A stretch of 53,739 bases of DNA, from NCBI RefSeq assembly GCF_009765975.1, contig NZ_LMUJ01000111.1, positions 17,521 to 71,259 on the forward strand. The letters run 5' to 3'. Position numbers and translations under genes: made by a program. Every line of letters starts with the position of its first letter. The stretch's first letter is position 1. Below the pieces are notes generated by a model. The model was not told the origin of the DNA, did not search any database, and saw only the letters and a program-made list of their open reading frames with translations. The stretch comes from Acidisphaera sp. S103. GTDB lineage: Bacteria; Pseudomonadota; Alphaproteobacteria; Acetobacterales; Acetobacteraceae. This document shows, piece after piece, positions 17,796 through 26,309 of this stretch.

Positions 17796-18724
17796 ATGAA
17801 CAGCTTCTCGTTCTTCAAGTCAGCGTATAACGCACCAACCTGGTCAGCATAACCATTAAAAATCTGTGTTGGCACCCTTTCGTCGCTGCCAAGCAGCCGT
17901 TCGGTCGCCTGGCTCCAGCGCGGATGCGGAACCGCCGGGTTCACATTCGCCCAGAAACCGTATTCGGTCGGCCCGATTGCCTCCCAAAACGTCATCGGAC
18001 GCTTGTCGGTGAACGTGATCTTCACGATCGCCTTGCCGGATTTGAAGCCATATTTCCACGGCAGCGTCAGGCGGATCGGCCCGCCGTTCTGCGGCGGCAA
18101 GGGCTTGCCGTACATGCCGGTGGAGATGAATGCGAGCTCGTTGCTGGCTTCGTCGATCGTCACCCCTTCAACATACGGCCACGGATAAAACGGCGCATCC
18201 AGGCCGGACATCACTTTGTCCTGTGCGGTCTCGAACACCACGTATTTCGTCGACCCCAGCGGTTCGGCGATTTTCAGCAACTGGGAAAGCGGAAAACCCG
18301 TCCACGGGACGGTCATCGCCCAGGCCTCGACGCAGCGGTGGCGATAGATCCGCTCCTCCAGCGAGACCTGTTTCAGCAGGTCGTCGATGCCGATGGTCCG
18401 AGGCTGCTTCAGCATCCCGTCCAGCTTGATGGTCCACGGCCGCTGCTTCAACGCCTGGGCGTCCCGCCACAGGTCCTTGCTTTCGCTGAATTCATAATAG
18501 TTGTTGTAGGTGGTGGCGTATTTTTCCTCGGTCACCGCGCGGCCGGGCTTGAAGGCCGGGTTGACCGGGACATCGGCCCGCGCCGCTCGCGAAAACAATG
18601 CCGCACCCGGCAGGATCGTCATCGCCGTGGCGCCCTTCAGCAGCGACCGGCGCTTCAATACCACGTGTTCGGGGGTCACCGGCCGCTCCGTGACTTCCCA
18701 CCCTCGCCGCCGGATGATGTGCAT
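17792..18724 (-). CDS. msrP: Protein-methionine-sulfoxide reductase catalytic subunit MsrP (YedY)
   Basis: A 310-residue periplasmic molybdopterin enzyme that repairs oxidised methionines in envelope proteins. A Tat signal is at 24-50 (KRRSLLKG, then a hydrophobic run to ARA). The Mo-ligating cysteine is C131 in YRHRCVEAWAM, and the family motifs WTGFPLSQLL and YPWPYVEG are present, with the typical C-terminus ending in NGYADQVGALY. The length fits (E. coli MsrP is 334). Electrons normally come from the quinone pool via MsrQ, but here the downstream coupled gene is a short two-helix protein. It is divergent from the desulfhydrase-like gene, with a 149-nt shared upstream region. Confidence 0.93.
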   Translation of the reverse strand: MHIIRRRGWEVTERPVTPEHVVLKRRSLLKGATAMTILPGAALFSRAARADVPVNPAFKPGRAVTEEKYATTYNNYYEFSESKDLWRDAQALKQRPWTIKLDGMLKQPRTIGIDDLLKQVSLEERIYRHRCVEAWAMTVPWTGFPLSQLLKIAEPLGSTKYVVFETAQDKVMSGLDAPFYPWPYVEGVTIDEASNELAFISTGMYGKPLPPQNGGPIRLTLPWKYGFKSGKAIVKITFTDKRPMTFWEAIGPTEYGFWANVNPAVPHPRWSQATERLLGSDERVPTQIFNGYADQVGALYADLKNEKLFM

Positions 18725-18873
18725 GACCCAAGCCTTTTCCTGTTGCCGTTCTCATACGCACGGCGATCACAATCAGATGTCATATGTAAGGGACGCACAT
18801 TGCCGGATGCCACGGGATGGAGGAAATTAAACATTGGTCAATCCGTCGAAATAATCCCTCCAGGAGAACGTCT

Positions 18874-19878
18874 ATGCATCTTGCCCGGTTTCCGCGGGTC
18901 CGCCTGTTTCCAGCCCCAACGCCGCTGGAGCGGTTGACTAACTTTTCGAGCGCCCTCGGCGGACCGGAGATCTGGATCAAGCGGGACGACTGCACCGTGG
19001 TGGCGACCGGCGGAAACAAGGTGCGCAAGCTGGAGTGGCTGATCGGCGAGGCAAAAGCGCAGGGCGCCACCCACATCGTCACCCAGGGTGCCGTCCAGTC
19101 CAACCACGTCCGCCAGACCGCCGCGGTCGCTCGGAAATGTGGCATGACTTGCACCGCGCTGCTGGAACACCGTGTCGAGACCAACGACCGCGACTACCTG
19201 GGCAGCGGCAACGTCCTGCTGGACAAGCTTTTCGGCTGCCGCATCGAATACCGGCCTGGCGGCCTGGATATGAACGCCGAAGCCGAGAAACGCGGCGCCG
19301 AACTGCGTGCCGCGGGCGAATCCGTCTACGTCATTCCCGGCGGCGGCTCCAACAAGGTTGGTGCGCTGGGCTATGTCTCCTGCGCCCAGGAACTGATGCA
19401 GCAAGCGGATGAGATGGGGCTGCGGATCGACCGTATCGTCACCGCCACCGGCAGTGCCGGAACCCATGCCGGCCTGATCGTCGGACTGGAGGGGATGAAC
19501 GCCCAGGTCCCCGTCCTCGGCATCGGCGTCCGGCTGCCGCGCGACCGGCAGGAGGAAAACGTCTATCGGCTGGCCCTGGCGACCGCCGAATACGTCGGCA
19601 TGAAGGGCGGCATTCCGCGCGAGTCCGTGGTCGCCAACTGCGATTACGTCGGCGCCGGCTACGGCATCCCGACCGAAGGCATGGGAGAGGCCGTCCGCAT
19701 GCTGGCGCAGGAGGAAGGCATTCTCCTCGACCCGGTCTATTCCGGCAAGGCGATGGCCGGGATGATCGACCTGATCCGCAAAGGCGTCCTGGCCAAAGGC
19801 GAGACCATCGTCTTCCTGCATACCGGCGGTGCGGTCGGACTCTTTGGCTACAACACATTCCTGGAAGGGGCCGTCTGA
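18874..19878 (+). CDS. D-cysteine desulfhydrase / L-cysteate sulfo-lyase-like PLP enzyme
   Basis: A 334-residue fold-type II PLP enzyme of the ACC deaminase/DcyD/CuyA group. K49 in GGNKVRKLE is the Schiff-base lysine; [10 protein letters not shown] is the substrate loop and TGSAGTHAG the phosphate-binding loop. Members release H2S from D-cysteine or sulfite from L-cysteate, with pyruvate and ammonia. The start LARFPRVRL...TPLE...IWIKRDDC is close to what I recall of CuyA, but the two activities cannot be told apart by reading. AGGAGAA is 6 nt before the ATG. The stop overlaps the next start (TGATG), so it is co-translated with a MetE-like protein. Confidence 0.8.
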   Translation: MHLARFPRVRLFPAPTPLERLTNFSSALGGPEIWIKRDDCTVVATGGNKVRKLEWLIGEAKAQGATHIVTQGAVQSNHVRQTAAVARKCGMTCTALLEHRVETNDRDYLGSGNVLLDKLFGCRIEYRPGGLDMNAEAEKRGAELRAAGESVYVIPGGGSNKVGALGYVSCAQELMQQADEMGLRIDRIVTATGSAGTHAGLIVGLEGMNAQVPVLGIGVRLPRDRQEENVYRLALATAEYVGMKGGIPRESVVANCDYVGAGYGIPTEGMGEAVRMLAQEEGILLDPVYSGKAMAGMIDLIRKGVLAKGETIVFLHTGGAVGLFGYNTFLEGAV

Positions 19879-21053
19879 TGCTGACCAGCCAGGATCGCAT
19901 CCTGACCACCCATACCGGCAGCCTGCCGCGCCCCGCCGCCCTGACCGAACTGTATGCGCAACGGATCGAGGGCGTGGCGATCGACGAAGCCGCCCTGGAC
20001 GAAGCCGGCAAGCGCGCCACCCGCCACGTCGTGCGCCAGCAGATCGGTTCGGGAATCGACGTCGGTAACAACGGCGAACAGCAGCGCGAGGCCTTCTTCC
20101 TGTATGTCCGCCGGCGTATGACCGGTTTCGGCGGCAGTTGGGTCCGTCCGACCGTAGCCGACATCAACAAATATCCAGGATTCCGGGCCTGGTCGGCGGA
20201 ACAGGAAGGTCTGCGGCGGTCCGTCAGCAACCGCGGCACTCTGCCCAAGGCGATCGGCGCGGTCACCTACATGGATCCGGCACTGGTGCAGGCGGAGTGC
20301 GACGAATTCCTGGCGACTCTGTCGGAAGTCGAGGGCGGGTTTGCTGAAGCATTCATGACCGCGCCGTCGCCGGGCATTATCGCCGCAGCATTGCAAAACG
20401 CGCATTACGATACCGAGGACGCGTATTTGCATGCTCTGGGCCAGGCGCTGCGGGTGGAATACGAGGCGATCGTCAAGGCCGGCTTTCTGCTGCAGATCGA
20501 CGCGCCCGATTTGGCGCTCGAACGCCACGTGTCCTACCAGGATCGGCCGCTGGGCGACTTCATCGACTTCGCCGAACGCGTGGTCGCCACGATCAATGAG
20601 GCACTGGTGAACATCCCGCGCGACCGGGTCCGCATCCACGCCTGCTGGGGCAACTACGAGGCACCACACGACTGCGACGTCGATCTGCACGACATCCTGC
20701 CGGCGATCAGCCAGGCCAAGGTCGGTGGCTGGGTGCTGCCATTCGCCAATCCCCGGCATGCGCACGAGTACCGGTGCCTGAAAGACCTGCCGCTGGATGA
20801 CGGTCAGGTCGTCGTGGCGGGGGTGATCGACCCGCTGACCAACTTCGTCGAGCACCCCGAGGTCGTGGCCGATCGCCTGGAGCGCGTGGCCCAGGTGGTG
20901 GGCGATCCGACGCGGGTGTTGGCCGGAACCGACTGTGGTTTCGACACCTCGGCCGGACGCGGGCGCGTCGCGGAAGACGTCGTATGGGCGAAATTGCGCG
21001 CAATGGCCGACGGCGCGCGGATCGCCTCGGAACGCTTGGGGATGCGGGGCTAA
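19878..21053 (+). CDS. MetE-family zinc methyl/alkyltransferase-like protein
   Basis: A 391-residue cobalamin-independent methionine synthase II-family protein, again a single catalytic barrel. Zinc ligands are H254 and C256 in RIHACWGNYE and C353 in GTDCGFDT. THTGSLPRP at 11-19 is typical of the branch that includes epoxyalkane:coenzyme M transferases and other MetE paralogues. It is not a close copy of the protein at 4255-5295. Being coupled to a PLP enzyme that acts on a sulfur amino acid, it may handle the thiol or sulfonate pathway product; that is inference. Confidence 0.8.
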   Translation: MLTSQDRILTTHTGSLPRPAALTELYAQRIEGVAIDEAALDEAGKRATRHVVRQQIGSGIDVGNNGEQQREAFFLYVRRRMTGFGGSWVRPTVADINKYPGFRAWSAEQEGLRRSVSNRGTLPKAIGAVTYMDPALVQAECDEFLATLSEVEGGFAEAFMTAPSPGIIAAALQNAHYDTEDAYLHALGQALRVEYEAIVKAGFLLQIDAPDLALERHVSYQDRPLGDFIDFAERVVATINEALVNIPRDRVRIHACWGNYEAPHDCDVDLHDILPAISQAKVGGWVLPFANPRHAHEYRCLKDLPLDDGQVVVAGVIDPLTNFVEHPEVVADRLERVAQVVGDPTRVLAGTDCGFDTSAGRGRVAEDVVWAKLRAMADGARIASERLGMRG

Positions 21054-21091
21054 CCGTTCGAGAAAAATAAATCTTTTTAGCGGACATTCTA

Positions 21092-21127
21092 CTCCCCAGT
21101 ATCGTCGGAAGAACGATAAAAGGGGAG
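21092..21127 (+). terminator. Two-step hairpin after the MetE-like gene, possible terminator
   Basis: CTCCCC pairs with GGGGAG and, inside it, TATCGT pairs with ACGATA around a 7-nt loop. It lies 39 nt after the stop. No T-run follows, so it could instead stabilise the mRNA end or bind a protein. Confidence 0.4.
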
Positions 21128-21159
21128 AAGAATTTGGCAACAGGCAAATCGTCAACGTA

Positions 21160-21204
21160 TGGCCGGGCATGTCCCGGCCATCTTCGCACCGGCCGATGAA
21201 GCGC
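21160..21204. repeat. REP-like hairpin plus dispersed repeat copy 2
   Basis: TGGCCGGG and CCCGGCCA form a perfect 8-bp hairpin with a 5-nt loop (21160-21180). The second arm runs straight into the 32-bp segment shared with 12342-12373. The 21054-21496 interval holds this, the hairpin before it and the partial repeat at 21382-21437, but no gene I can support. Confidence 0.5.
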
Positions 21205-21381
21205 GGATAGCCAGGGGCACACTCGATCCCCTCGGGCCGCGTCCCCCCGATTCGGCCCAACAATTCGTCGCCCATCGCTTATCCGGACGCTGATGGGCCC
21301 ACCCCTGACGGGATGACGGCAGGCCGACGCCCTGTGCTTGATGATTCGCCTATTTCGCGCCGAACCCAAGAGCGTGGTCAC

Positions 21382-21437
21382 CCTGGGCGGAATGCCAACA
21401 GGGCGCGAATCACGCGATCAAACAAAGAGTTAAAGCG
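21382..21437. repeat. Partial copy of an interspersed palindromic element
   Basis: Aligns with 27064-27118; the best block is GCGATCAAACAAAGAGTTA, identical in both. The copy lacks the strong second hairpin present at 27114-27153. Confidence 0.6.
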
Positions 21438-21496
21438 CCAATTCCAGCCGGTTCGATGATACTGTAGGATCGTCGGCACAGGCATCGGGGCCAATC

Positions 21497-22300
21497 ATGA
21501 CCGACAAGCCGAACTTCGTCCTGATCCCGGATGAGGCGCCGCCACCCGCCCCAATCCGTTCCGGCGGCATGCTGGTTCGGCTGAGGACCATGGCGACCAC
21601 CGCCGTAACCGCCGCCGCGTCCGCCCCCGCGGCGCTGCGTTCCGCGCTGACCCACGCCGAACCGCCGCTGGAAACCGGCACGCCGCTTCGGCCCCGCCTG
21701 GTGTTCGCAGTCGACGCCACCGCCTCCCGTGAGCCGGCCTGGGCGGCCGCCCAGCAGGTGACGGACGCGCTGGTCAGTGCGTTGCCGGGCGCGTTGGACG
21801 TGGCCCTCGCCGTGCATGGCGGCGCCCGCGTGCATACCTTCACCGCATTCACCAACGATGCCAACAGGTTGCGTGACCGCGCCGCCGGGGTGGCGTGCCA
21901 GGCCGGATCGACCCGCCTGCTGCCGATCCTCTCGGCAAGTCTCCGCCAACCGGGCGTGCGCGTGGTCGTCTACATCGGCGATGTGTTCGAGGAGAGCATA
22001 TCGCAGGGCTGCCAGATTGCGGACGCGATGGGCGCCAACGCGACAAAGCTGATCGTGCTGCATGACACGGCCGACCCTGCGGCGCGCCGGGATGCCGAGG
22101 TGTTCTGGGATTTGGCGAAACGCACCGGCGGCTGTGTGCTGCCGTTCGACGCCAGCGCCCCTGGCCGGCTGCGCGACCTGCTGTCGGCTGTGGCCGTTTT
22201 CGCTGTCGGCGGCGAGAAACTGCTGCGGGCGCGGCAAGCCGATCTGCCGGGCGCGGTCGCGCTGCTCGAGCACCTCGGCGGGCGCCCGCGATCTTCCTGA
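21497..22300 (+). CDS. VWA-like domain protein
   Basis: A 267-residue cytoplasmic protein. After an alanine/proline-rich first 60 residues, RLVFAVDATASREPAW (about 71-86) is a von Willebrand A strand with a MIDAS-like D-A-T-A-S in place of the classical DxSxS. Later parts fit the alternating alpha/beta fold: TRLLPILSA, VRVVVYIGDVFEE and ATKLIVLHD. VWA domains scaffold protein assembly through a metal ion. It resembles chaperone-like or tellurium-resistance-type VWA proteins only loosely, and no MoxR ATPase is beside it. Function unknown. Confidence 0.6.
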   Translation: MTDKPNFVLIPDEAPPPAPIRSGGMLVRLRTMATTAVTAAASAPAALRSALTHAEPPLETGTPLRPRLVFAVDATASREPAWAAAQQVTDALVSALPGALDVALAVHGGARVHTFTAFTNDANRLRDRAAGVACQAGSTRLLPILSASLRQPGVRVVVYIGDVFEESISQGCQIADAMGANATKLIVLHDTADPAARRDAEVFWDLAKRTGGCVLPFDASAPGRLRDLLSAVAVFAVGGEKLLRARQADLPGAVALLEHLGGRPRSS

Positions 22301-22377
22301 TATCGCCACATTTCGGGCGGGCTTTGGACGTGATGAGAAGTTAAATATGTCTCCATGTCCACTCCCCCCTCACACAC

Positions 22378-22899
22378 ATGCGCCGGTTTCTCTTGCTAGC
22401 CAGCCTTGCCTGGGTCCTGCCGGTCAGGGCCCGGCCCGCCATCGCCGCCGATCTGTTGGATGAGGCGGCCAGCGCGCTTGCCGCGCTGATCGACGACGCG
22501 CGCCGGCAAGCGATCGCCGATGGCGTGCGGCCGGTTCCACCCGGCGTGTATCGGTCGTTGTTGGGCTACTTCCCGGCGGCTTTGCTGCGGAAGTGCCACC
22601 ATGCCACGGGAACCGCGTCCGCGCTGACCTTGCCGGCGCTCGCGTTTTCCTACGGTGACGCGACGGCGATTACGCTGGGCGACGTCGTGCTGTTCAAGAA
22701 TGAGCTTGTGGCCGAAACCGACCTGAAGGTCTGGGCCCACGAGCTGACCCACGTCATGCAGTATCAGCGCTGGGGTATCCAGGGCTTCGCCGAACGCTAC
22801 GTCCACGACAGCGGCGCCGTGGAGCGGGAGGCTATCGACAACGCCAACCGCTTCGCCGCCTGGCTGCCGCGACGCGGGCTGGCGCCCGTCAGGCCGTAG
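22378..22899 (+). CDS. Exported DUF4157-like (eCIS core) protein with HExxH motif
   Basis: A 173-residue protein with a Sec signal (RRFLLLASLAWVLP, cleavage near 24). Its core has the zincin-like motif H121-E-L-T-H125 in VWAHELTHVMQYQRWG, the hallmark of DUF4157 domains, which are seen in toxin-like proteins and beside extracellular contractile injection systems. No injection-system genes are present here. A second half (AVEREAIDNANRFAAW) gives a conserved Glu and Asn. It may be a periplasmic peptidase, or an inactive scaffold. Confidence 0.65.
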   Translation: MRRFLLLASLAWVLPVRARPAIAADLLDEAASALAALIDDARRQAIADGVRPVPPGVYRSLLGYFPAALLRKCHHATGTASALTLPALAFSYGDATAITLGDVVLFKNELVAETDLKVWAHELTHVMQYQRWGIQGFAERYVHDSGAVEREAIDNANRFAAWLPRRGLAPVRP

Positions 22900-23641
22900 G
22901 ATGGCTTTGATATCGCCTTCATACGATTGCATTCGTATACAGGCTGAAGATCGAAGTGAAAGCGGTCTATGTGGATTTGAACCGCACGAAACAGCAATTT
23001 GTGGAACAGTTTTGGTTCAAAATCAAAGAAGTATAATAACTTCTTGACGGCCTTACCGAGACCCCGGCGGGGCCATCGGCGGCGCGTCCGGATCGCCAAA
23101 TCCACACGCGATCGACTGATACCAACCGCCATTGAGGCCTACTCTCAATTCGCCATGTTAATTCGTCATGGCACGGAGACGAGGCTGATATCTCAACGTC
23201 GACGCCCTCACCCTGAGCTTGAATGGCGCCTTCAGGCAACGCGCCGAACGATGATGTTTCAACCCGACGCGATCATGCTCTGAACGACAAGCGCCAATGT
23301 ATCAAAGTCATTGACAGTTCCTGTGTCGCGTGATCCTACTTGAGTTAGCGGAAACGCAACGCCATGTCCTGTTCTCGCGACAACATCGGACATGGACGGG
23401 GGCGCATCGCCTTACAGAGTGTCACTCGGGACACCATAGGGTGCAACGACACCACGCCATCGCGGCACCCCTGTTGCGGTTTCGGACCACTGGGCTCATC
23501 CGCGAACGGGTGTTTACAGCGCCCGATTGTCGCGAACCCCCCCGTGGTCAACGGTTTTGTCCAAAACTGAGCATATCGATGCAAGGAGTGCTACTGTCCG
23601 ATCCTGTAGTGTCGAGCGAAACAGAGCGAGGGGAGCAAACA
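22900..23641. other. Intergenic region without a supported gene
   Basis: About 740 nt. Short inverted repeats are visible: ATACGA/TCGTAT at 22921-22938 and AAGAAGT/ACTTCTT at 23026-23045. The reading frames across it have no recognisable protein and no good ribosome sites. Base composition is somewhat lower in GC than the flanks. It may be decayed DNA. Confidence 0.4.
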
Positions 23642-23731
23642 ATGAAGTTTACGGCGGCAGTCGAATATGGGAGTCCTCGCGGACGGCCCAGATCCGGTCG
23701 TGGCGCCGAGAAGAAACAATCCGTCTGTTGA
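23642..23731 (+). CDS. Possible 29-residue leader or remnant ORF
   Basis: An ATG preceded at 7 nt by GAGGGGAG opens a 29-codon frame (starting MKFTAAVEYG, ending KKQSVC). The ribosome site is better than that of most genes nearby. It lies 128 nt before the repeat-protein gene. It could be a short leader peptide, a truncated gene or chance. The product has no signal or domain. Confidence 0.25.
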   Translation: MKFTAAVEYGSPRGRPRSGRGAEKKQSVC

Positions 23732-23859
23732 GTGTCGCGACGGTCAATGCGTGGGGCCGGATAATAAACAGTTTCCGGTCCGTATTCCGGGGCTTGCCCC
23801 GACGGTAGGCAAGGGTCAAATAAGCGCGTATCCCTTGTATCACTATGAAGGAGTTCGTC

Positions 23860-24714
23860 ATGAAAGTTCTTAACGTTACGACCGCCTTGGTCATGACCGG
23901 GTTGTTCGCGGCCGTGCCGGCGTTTGCGCAAACCACGCCCGCCCCGGCAACCACAGCCGCTCCGGCGACCACGTCAACCGCCACGGACACGCAAAAGCAG
24001 CACATCGATGGCGGTGACTCGCCTTCGAACCCGCGCGCGACTGACGCCACGGCGAAAGCCTGGCACAAGCAGCATATCGATGGCGGTGATTCGCCTTCGA
24101 ACCCGCGCGCGACCGACGCCACGGCGAAAGCCTGGCACAAGCAGCATATCGATGGCGGTGATTCGCCTTCGAACCCGCGCGCGACCGACGCTTCGGCGAA
24201 AGCCTGGCACAAGCAGCACATCGATGGCGGTGACTCGCCTTCGAACCCGCGCGCGACTGACGCCACGGCGAAAGCCTGGCACAAGCAGCATATCGATGGC
24301 GGTGATTCGCCTTCGAACCCGCGCGCGACCGATGCCTCGGCGAAAGCCTGGCACAAGCAGCATATCGATGGCGGTGATTCGCCTTCGAACCCGCGCGCGA
24401 CCGATGCTTCGGCGGCGGCTTGGCACAAGCAGCACATCGATGGCGGTGATTCGCCTACGAACCCGCGTGCGACCGATGCCTCGGCGGCGGCCTGGCACAA
24501 GCAGCATATTGATGGCGGTGATTCGCCTTCGAACTCGCGTGCGACCGATGCCTCGGCGGCGGCTTGGCACAAGCAGCACATCGATGGCGGTGATTCGCCT
24601 TCGAACCCGGGTGCGACCGATGCCTCGGCAGCGGCTTGGCACAAGCAGCACATCGACGCGGCCGCTCCGACCCCCGGAGCTGTCACGGACGGCACAGTGG
24701 CCAAGCAGCAGTAA
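23860..24714 (+). CDS. Exported protein made of nine 24-residue tandem repeats
   Basis: A 284-residue protein. Residues 1-24 are a Sec signal peptide (ending AFA), then a Thr/Ala/Pro linker, then nine exact-length 24-residue units from residue 46 to 261 plus a five-residue tenth. The unit reads KQHIDGGDSPSNPRATDASA, then K/A-A-W-H. Each junction gives W-H-K-Q-H, an HxxH pair, with D-G-G-D just after; metal or polyanion binding is possible but unproven. The ATG at 23860 is chosen because AAGGAG lies 6 nt upstream and begins inside an earlier ATG. The tail is short and charged-polar. No known domain recognised. It precedes a DegP-like protease; a terminator separates them. Confidence 0.8.
   Translation: MKVLNVTTALVMTGLFAAVPAFAQTTPAPATTAAPATTSTATDTQKQHIDGGDSPSNPRATDATAKAWHKQHIDGGDSPSNPRATDATAKAWHKQHIDGGDSPSNPRATDASAKAWHKQHIDGGDSPSNPRATDATAKAWHKQHIDGGDSPSNPRATDASAKAWHKQHIDGGDSPSNPRATDASAAAWHKQHIDGGDSPTNPRATDASAAAWHKQHIDGGDSPSNSRATDASAAAWHKQHIDGGDSPSNPGATDASAAAWHKQHIDAAAPTPGAVTDGTVAKQQ
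23995..24657. repeat. 72-bp tandem repeat array (nine full units and one partial)
   Basis: Period is exactly 72 nt, in frame with the coding sequence. Units 1 and 4 are identical; units 1-3 and 4-6 look like a duplicated three-unit block. Units 6-9 carry GCGGCGGC-like changes (KA to AA), so the array has a distal, older-looking half. Because the period is a multiple of three and stop-free, other frames and the opposite strand also stay open. Confidence 0.95.
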
Positions 24715-24748
24715 TATCTGCCGCCTGGACGTCGCTTGAACGGAATGG

Positions 24749-24785
24749 CGACCCCGAGCTGATTGCCGGTTCGGGGTCGTTGTTT
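24749..24785 (+). terminator. Intrinsic terminator of the repeat-protein gene
   Basis: A perfect 9-bp stem, CGACCCCGA/TCGGGGTCG, with a 13-nt loop followed by TTGTTT. It sits 34 nt after the stop codon and ends 16 nt before the protease gene's ribosome site. Confidence 0.8.
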
Positions 24786-24816
24786 CATGCGATACGGAGA
24801 TTGGAGGAGCGCACCG

Positions 24817-26172
24817 ATGCGCGGCGTGATCGGGCTGTGTTCTGCTCTGGGCGTGTTTCTGTTGTTTGCCCTGGCGATACCCGGCCAGCGTTCCGCGTGG
24901 GCGGAACCGCCCTCCGATCAGATCGCCATGGTCGTCGCCAAGGTCAAACCGGCCGTCGTCACGGTATTCTCCGTCAGGCTGCTCCCGAAAGAACGGCAGA
25001 AGCTGATAGGTGACGCCCCCGTAGCCGCTTCATCCGAGAATTCGACCGTCATCAATGGATCCGGGTTCATCATCGATCCATCCGGCTACATCGCCACCAA
25101 CAAGCACGTCATTGAAGATTCGATCTCGGTCTCCGTGGTGACCGCCGATGGCATTCGCTACAAGGCGGCGATTGTCGGCGTGACGTCCAAGGCGGATATC
25201 GCGCTTCTGAAAATCGACGCGGGCAAGCCGCTGCCCGCCGTCGCATTTGGCGACAGCGACAAGATGCAGGTCGGCGATACCGTCATCGCGATCGGCAGCC
25301 CGTTCGGTTTCGACCAGAGCGTCACCGCCGGCATCGTCAGCGGCGTCAATCGCAACATTATGGAAAGCCCATTCGACGATTACATCCAGACCGACGCGAC
25401 CATCAATCATGGCAACTCCGGTGGTCCGCTATTCAACGTGTCGGGTAAGGTGATCGGCATGAATAGCGTCCTGTTCGGGCCGGGCGATTACTCGGGCTCG
25501 ATCGGTATCGGCTTCGCCATCCCGTCCGATGAACTGAACTTCGTTTACTCGCGCCTGATCGCGAACGGGAAAGTCAACGCGGGCATGCTGCCGATCCGCG
25601 CCCAGCAAGTGACGTGGATGCTCGCCCAGGCGATTGGTGCGCCGGGTGTGAACGGTGCGTTGGTCGACTCAGTGGATGCCGACCGCAACGACATGATGAA
25701 AGGACAGATCAAGCCTGGCGATGTGATCTTGTCCTTCAACGGACAGACGGTGTCGGATCCCCGGGATCTGGCTCGGAAAGTGGCGCAGGAGCCCAGCGGT
25801 ACTGATGCTGCCCTGGAAATCTTCCATGACGGTAAGCGTTCGGTCGTCCATGTCCCGATCCTTGCCTGGCCGGAGGGTGTACCACCCGTTCTCCGTGGTA
25901 CCGCACCTCGGATGCTTGGCCTGGATCTCGTCTCCGGACCCCATGGCGGCGTGATGGTTGCCGCTGTCGATCCGGCTGGTTCGGCGGCGAGCAGCGGCAT
26001 CAAGAAAGGCGATATCATCCTGCGCGTGCAGGCGCAAAGCGTCTCCAGTCCCGACCAGGCCTTGCGTGCGTTGCAGGCCGCAATACCAGGGACACACGAC
26101 TACGTGGCGGTTTTGTTGGAACGGAATAATGAGCCTCTCTGGTTACCCATTCCGCTCTCTGGAAAGGAATGA
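24817..26172 (+). CDS. DegP/HtrA-family periplasmic serine protease
   Basis: A 451-residue envelope protease/chaperone. A signal peptide is at 1-30 (hydrophobic GVFLLFALAIP, ending AWA). The trypsin-like triad is H97 (NKHVIED), D127 (SKADIALLK) and S201 (HGNSGGPLF). Two PDZ domains follow at about 275-360 and 370-450, giving DegP/DegQ architecture for degrading misfolded periplasmic proteins. The ATG at 24817 follows TTGGAGGAG at 7 nt. An upstream terminator suggests its own promoter, but none could be placed with confidence in the short gap. Confidence 0.92.
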   Translation: MRGVIGLCSALGVFLLFALAIPGQRSAWAEPPSDQIAMVVAKVKPAVVTVFSVRLLPKERQKLIGDAPVAASSENSTVINGSGFIIDPSGYIATNKHVIEDSISVSVVTADGIRYKAAIVGVTSKADIALLKIDAGKPLPAVAFGDSDKMQVGDTVIAIGSPFGFDQSVTAGIVSGVNRNIMESPFDDYIQTDATINHGNSGGPLFNVSGKVIGMNSVLFGPGDYSGSIGIGFAIPSDELNFVYSRLIANGKVNAGMLPIRAQQVTWMLAQAIGAPGVNGALVDSVDADRNDMMKGQIKPGDVILSFNGQTVSDPRDLARKVAQEPSGTDAALEIFHDGKRSVVHVPILAWPEGVPPVLRGTAPRMLGLDLVSGPHGGVMVAAVDPAGSAASSGIKKGDIILRVQAQSVSSPDQALRALQAAIPGTHDYVAVLLERNNEPLWLPIPLSGKE

Positions 26173-26263
26173 TTGTGTATAGAACCGACCTTGGGGCCAT
26201 GAATCGCCAAGGTGAATGAAAGGCCCGGGCCTGATCGCTTCGATGTCGGCCGGCTTTTCAAAC

Positions 26264-26286
26264 GCCGGCGGTGGCTTGCCGCCGGC
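26264..26286. terminator. GC-rich hairpin between the protease and a convergent gene
   Basis: GCCGGCGG and CCGCCGGC pair perfectly over 8 bp with a 7-nt loop. It could serve as a bidirectional terminator for the converging genes, though T-runs on both sides are weak (ACTTT on the plus side). Confidence 0.45.
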
Positions 26287-26309
26287 ACTTTCGGGTCCCG
26301 CCGGCCGGG

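Noticed and set aside
23301-23340. TTGACA at 23311 with a possible -10 site 17 bp downstream
   Set aside because: The -10 candidate (TCCTAC) matches the consensus poorly, and no gene begins at a matching distance.
23649-24788. A long minus-strand open frame of about 380 codons across the repeat region
   Set aside because: The 72-bp unit is a multiple of three and stop-free, so most frames on both strands remain open. The plus frame has a signal peptide and a Shine-Dalgarno; the minus frame has neither.
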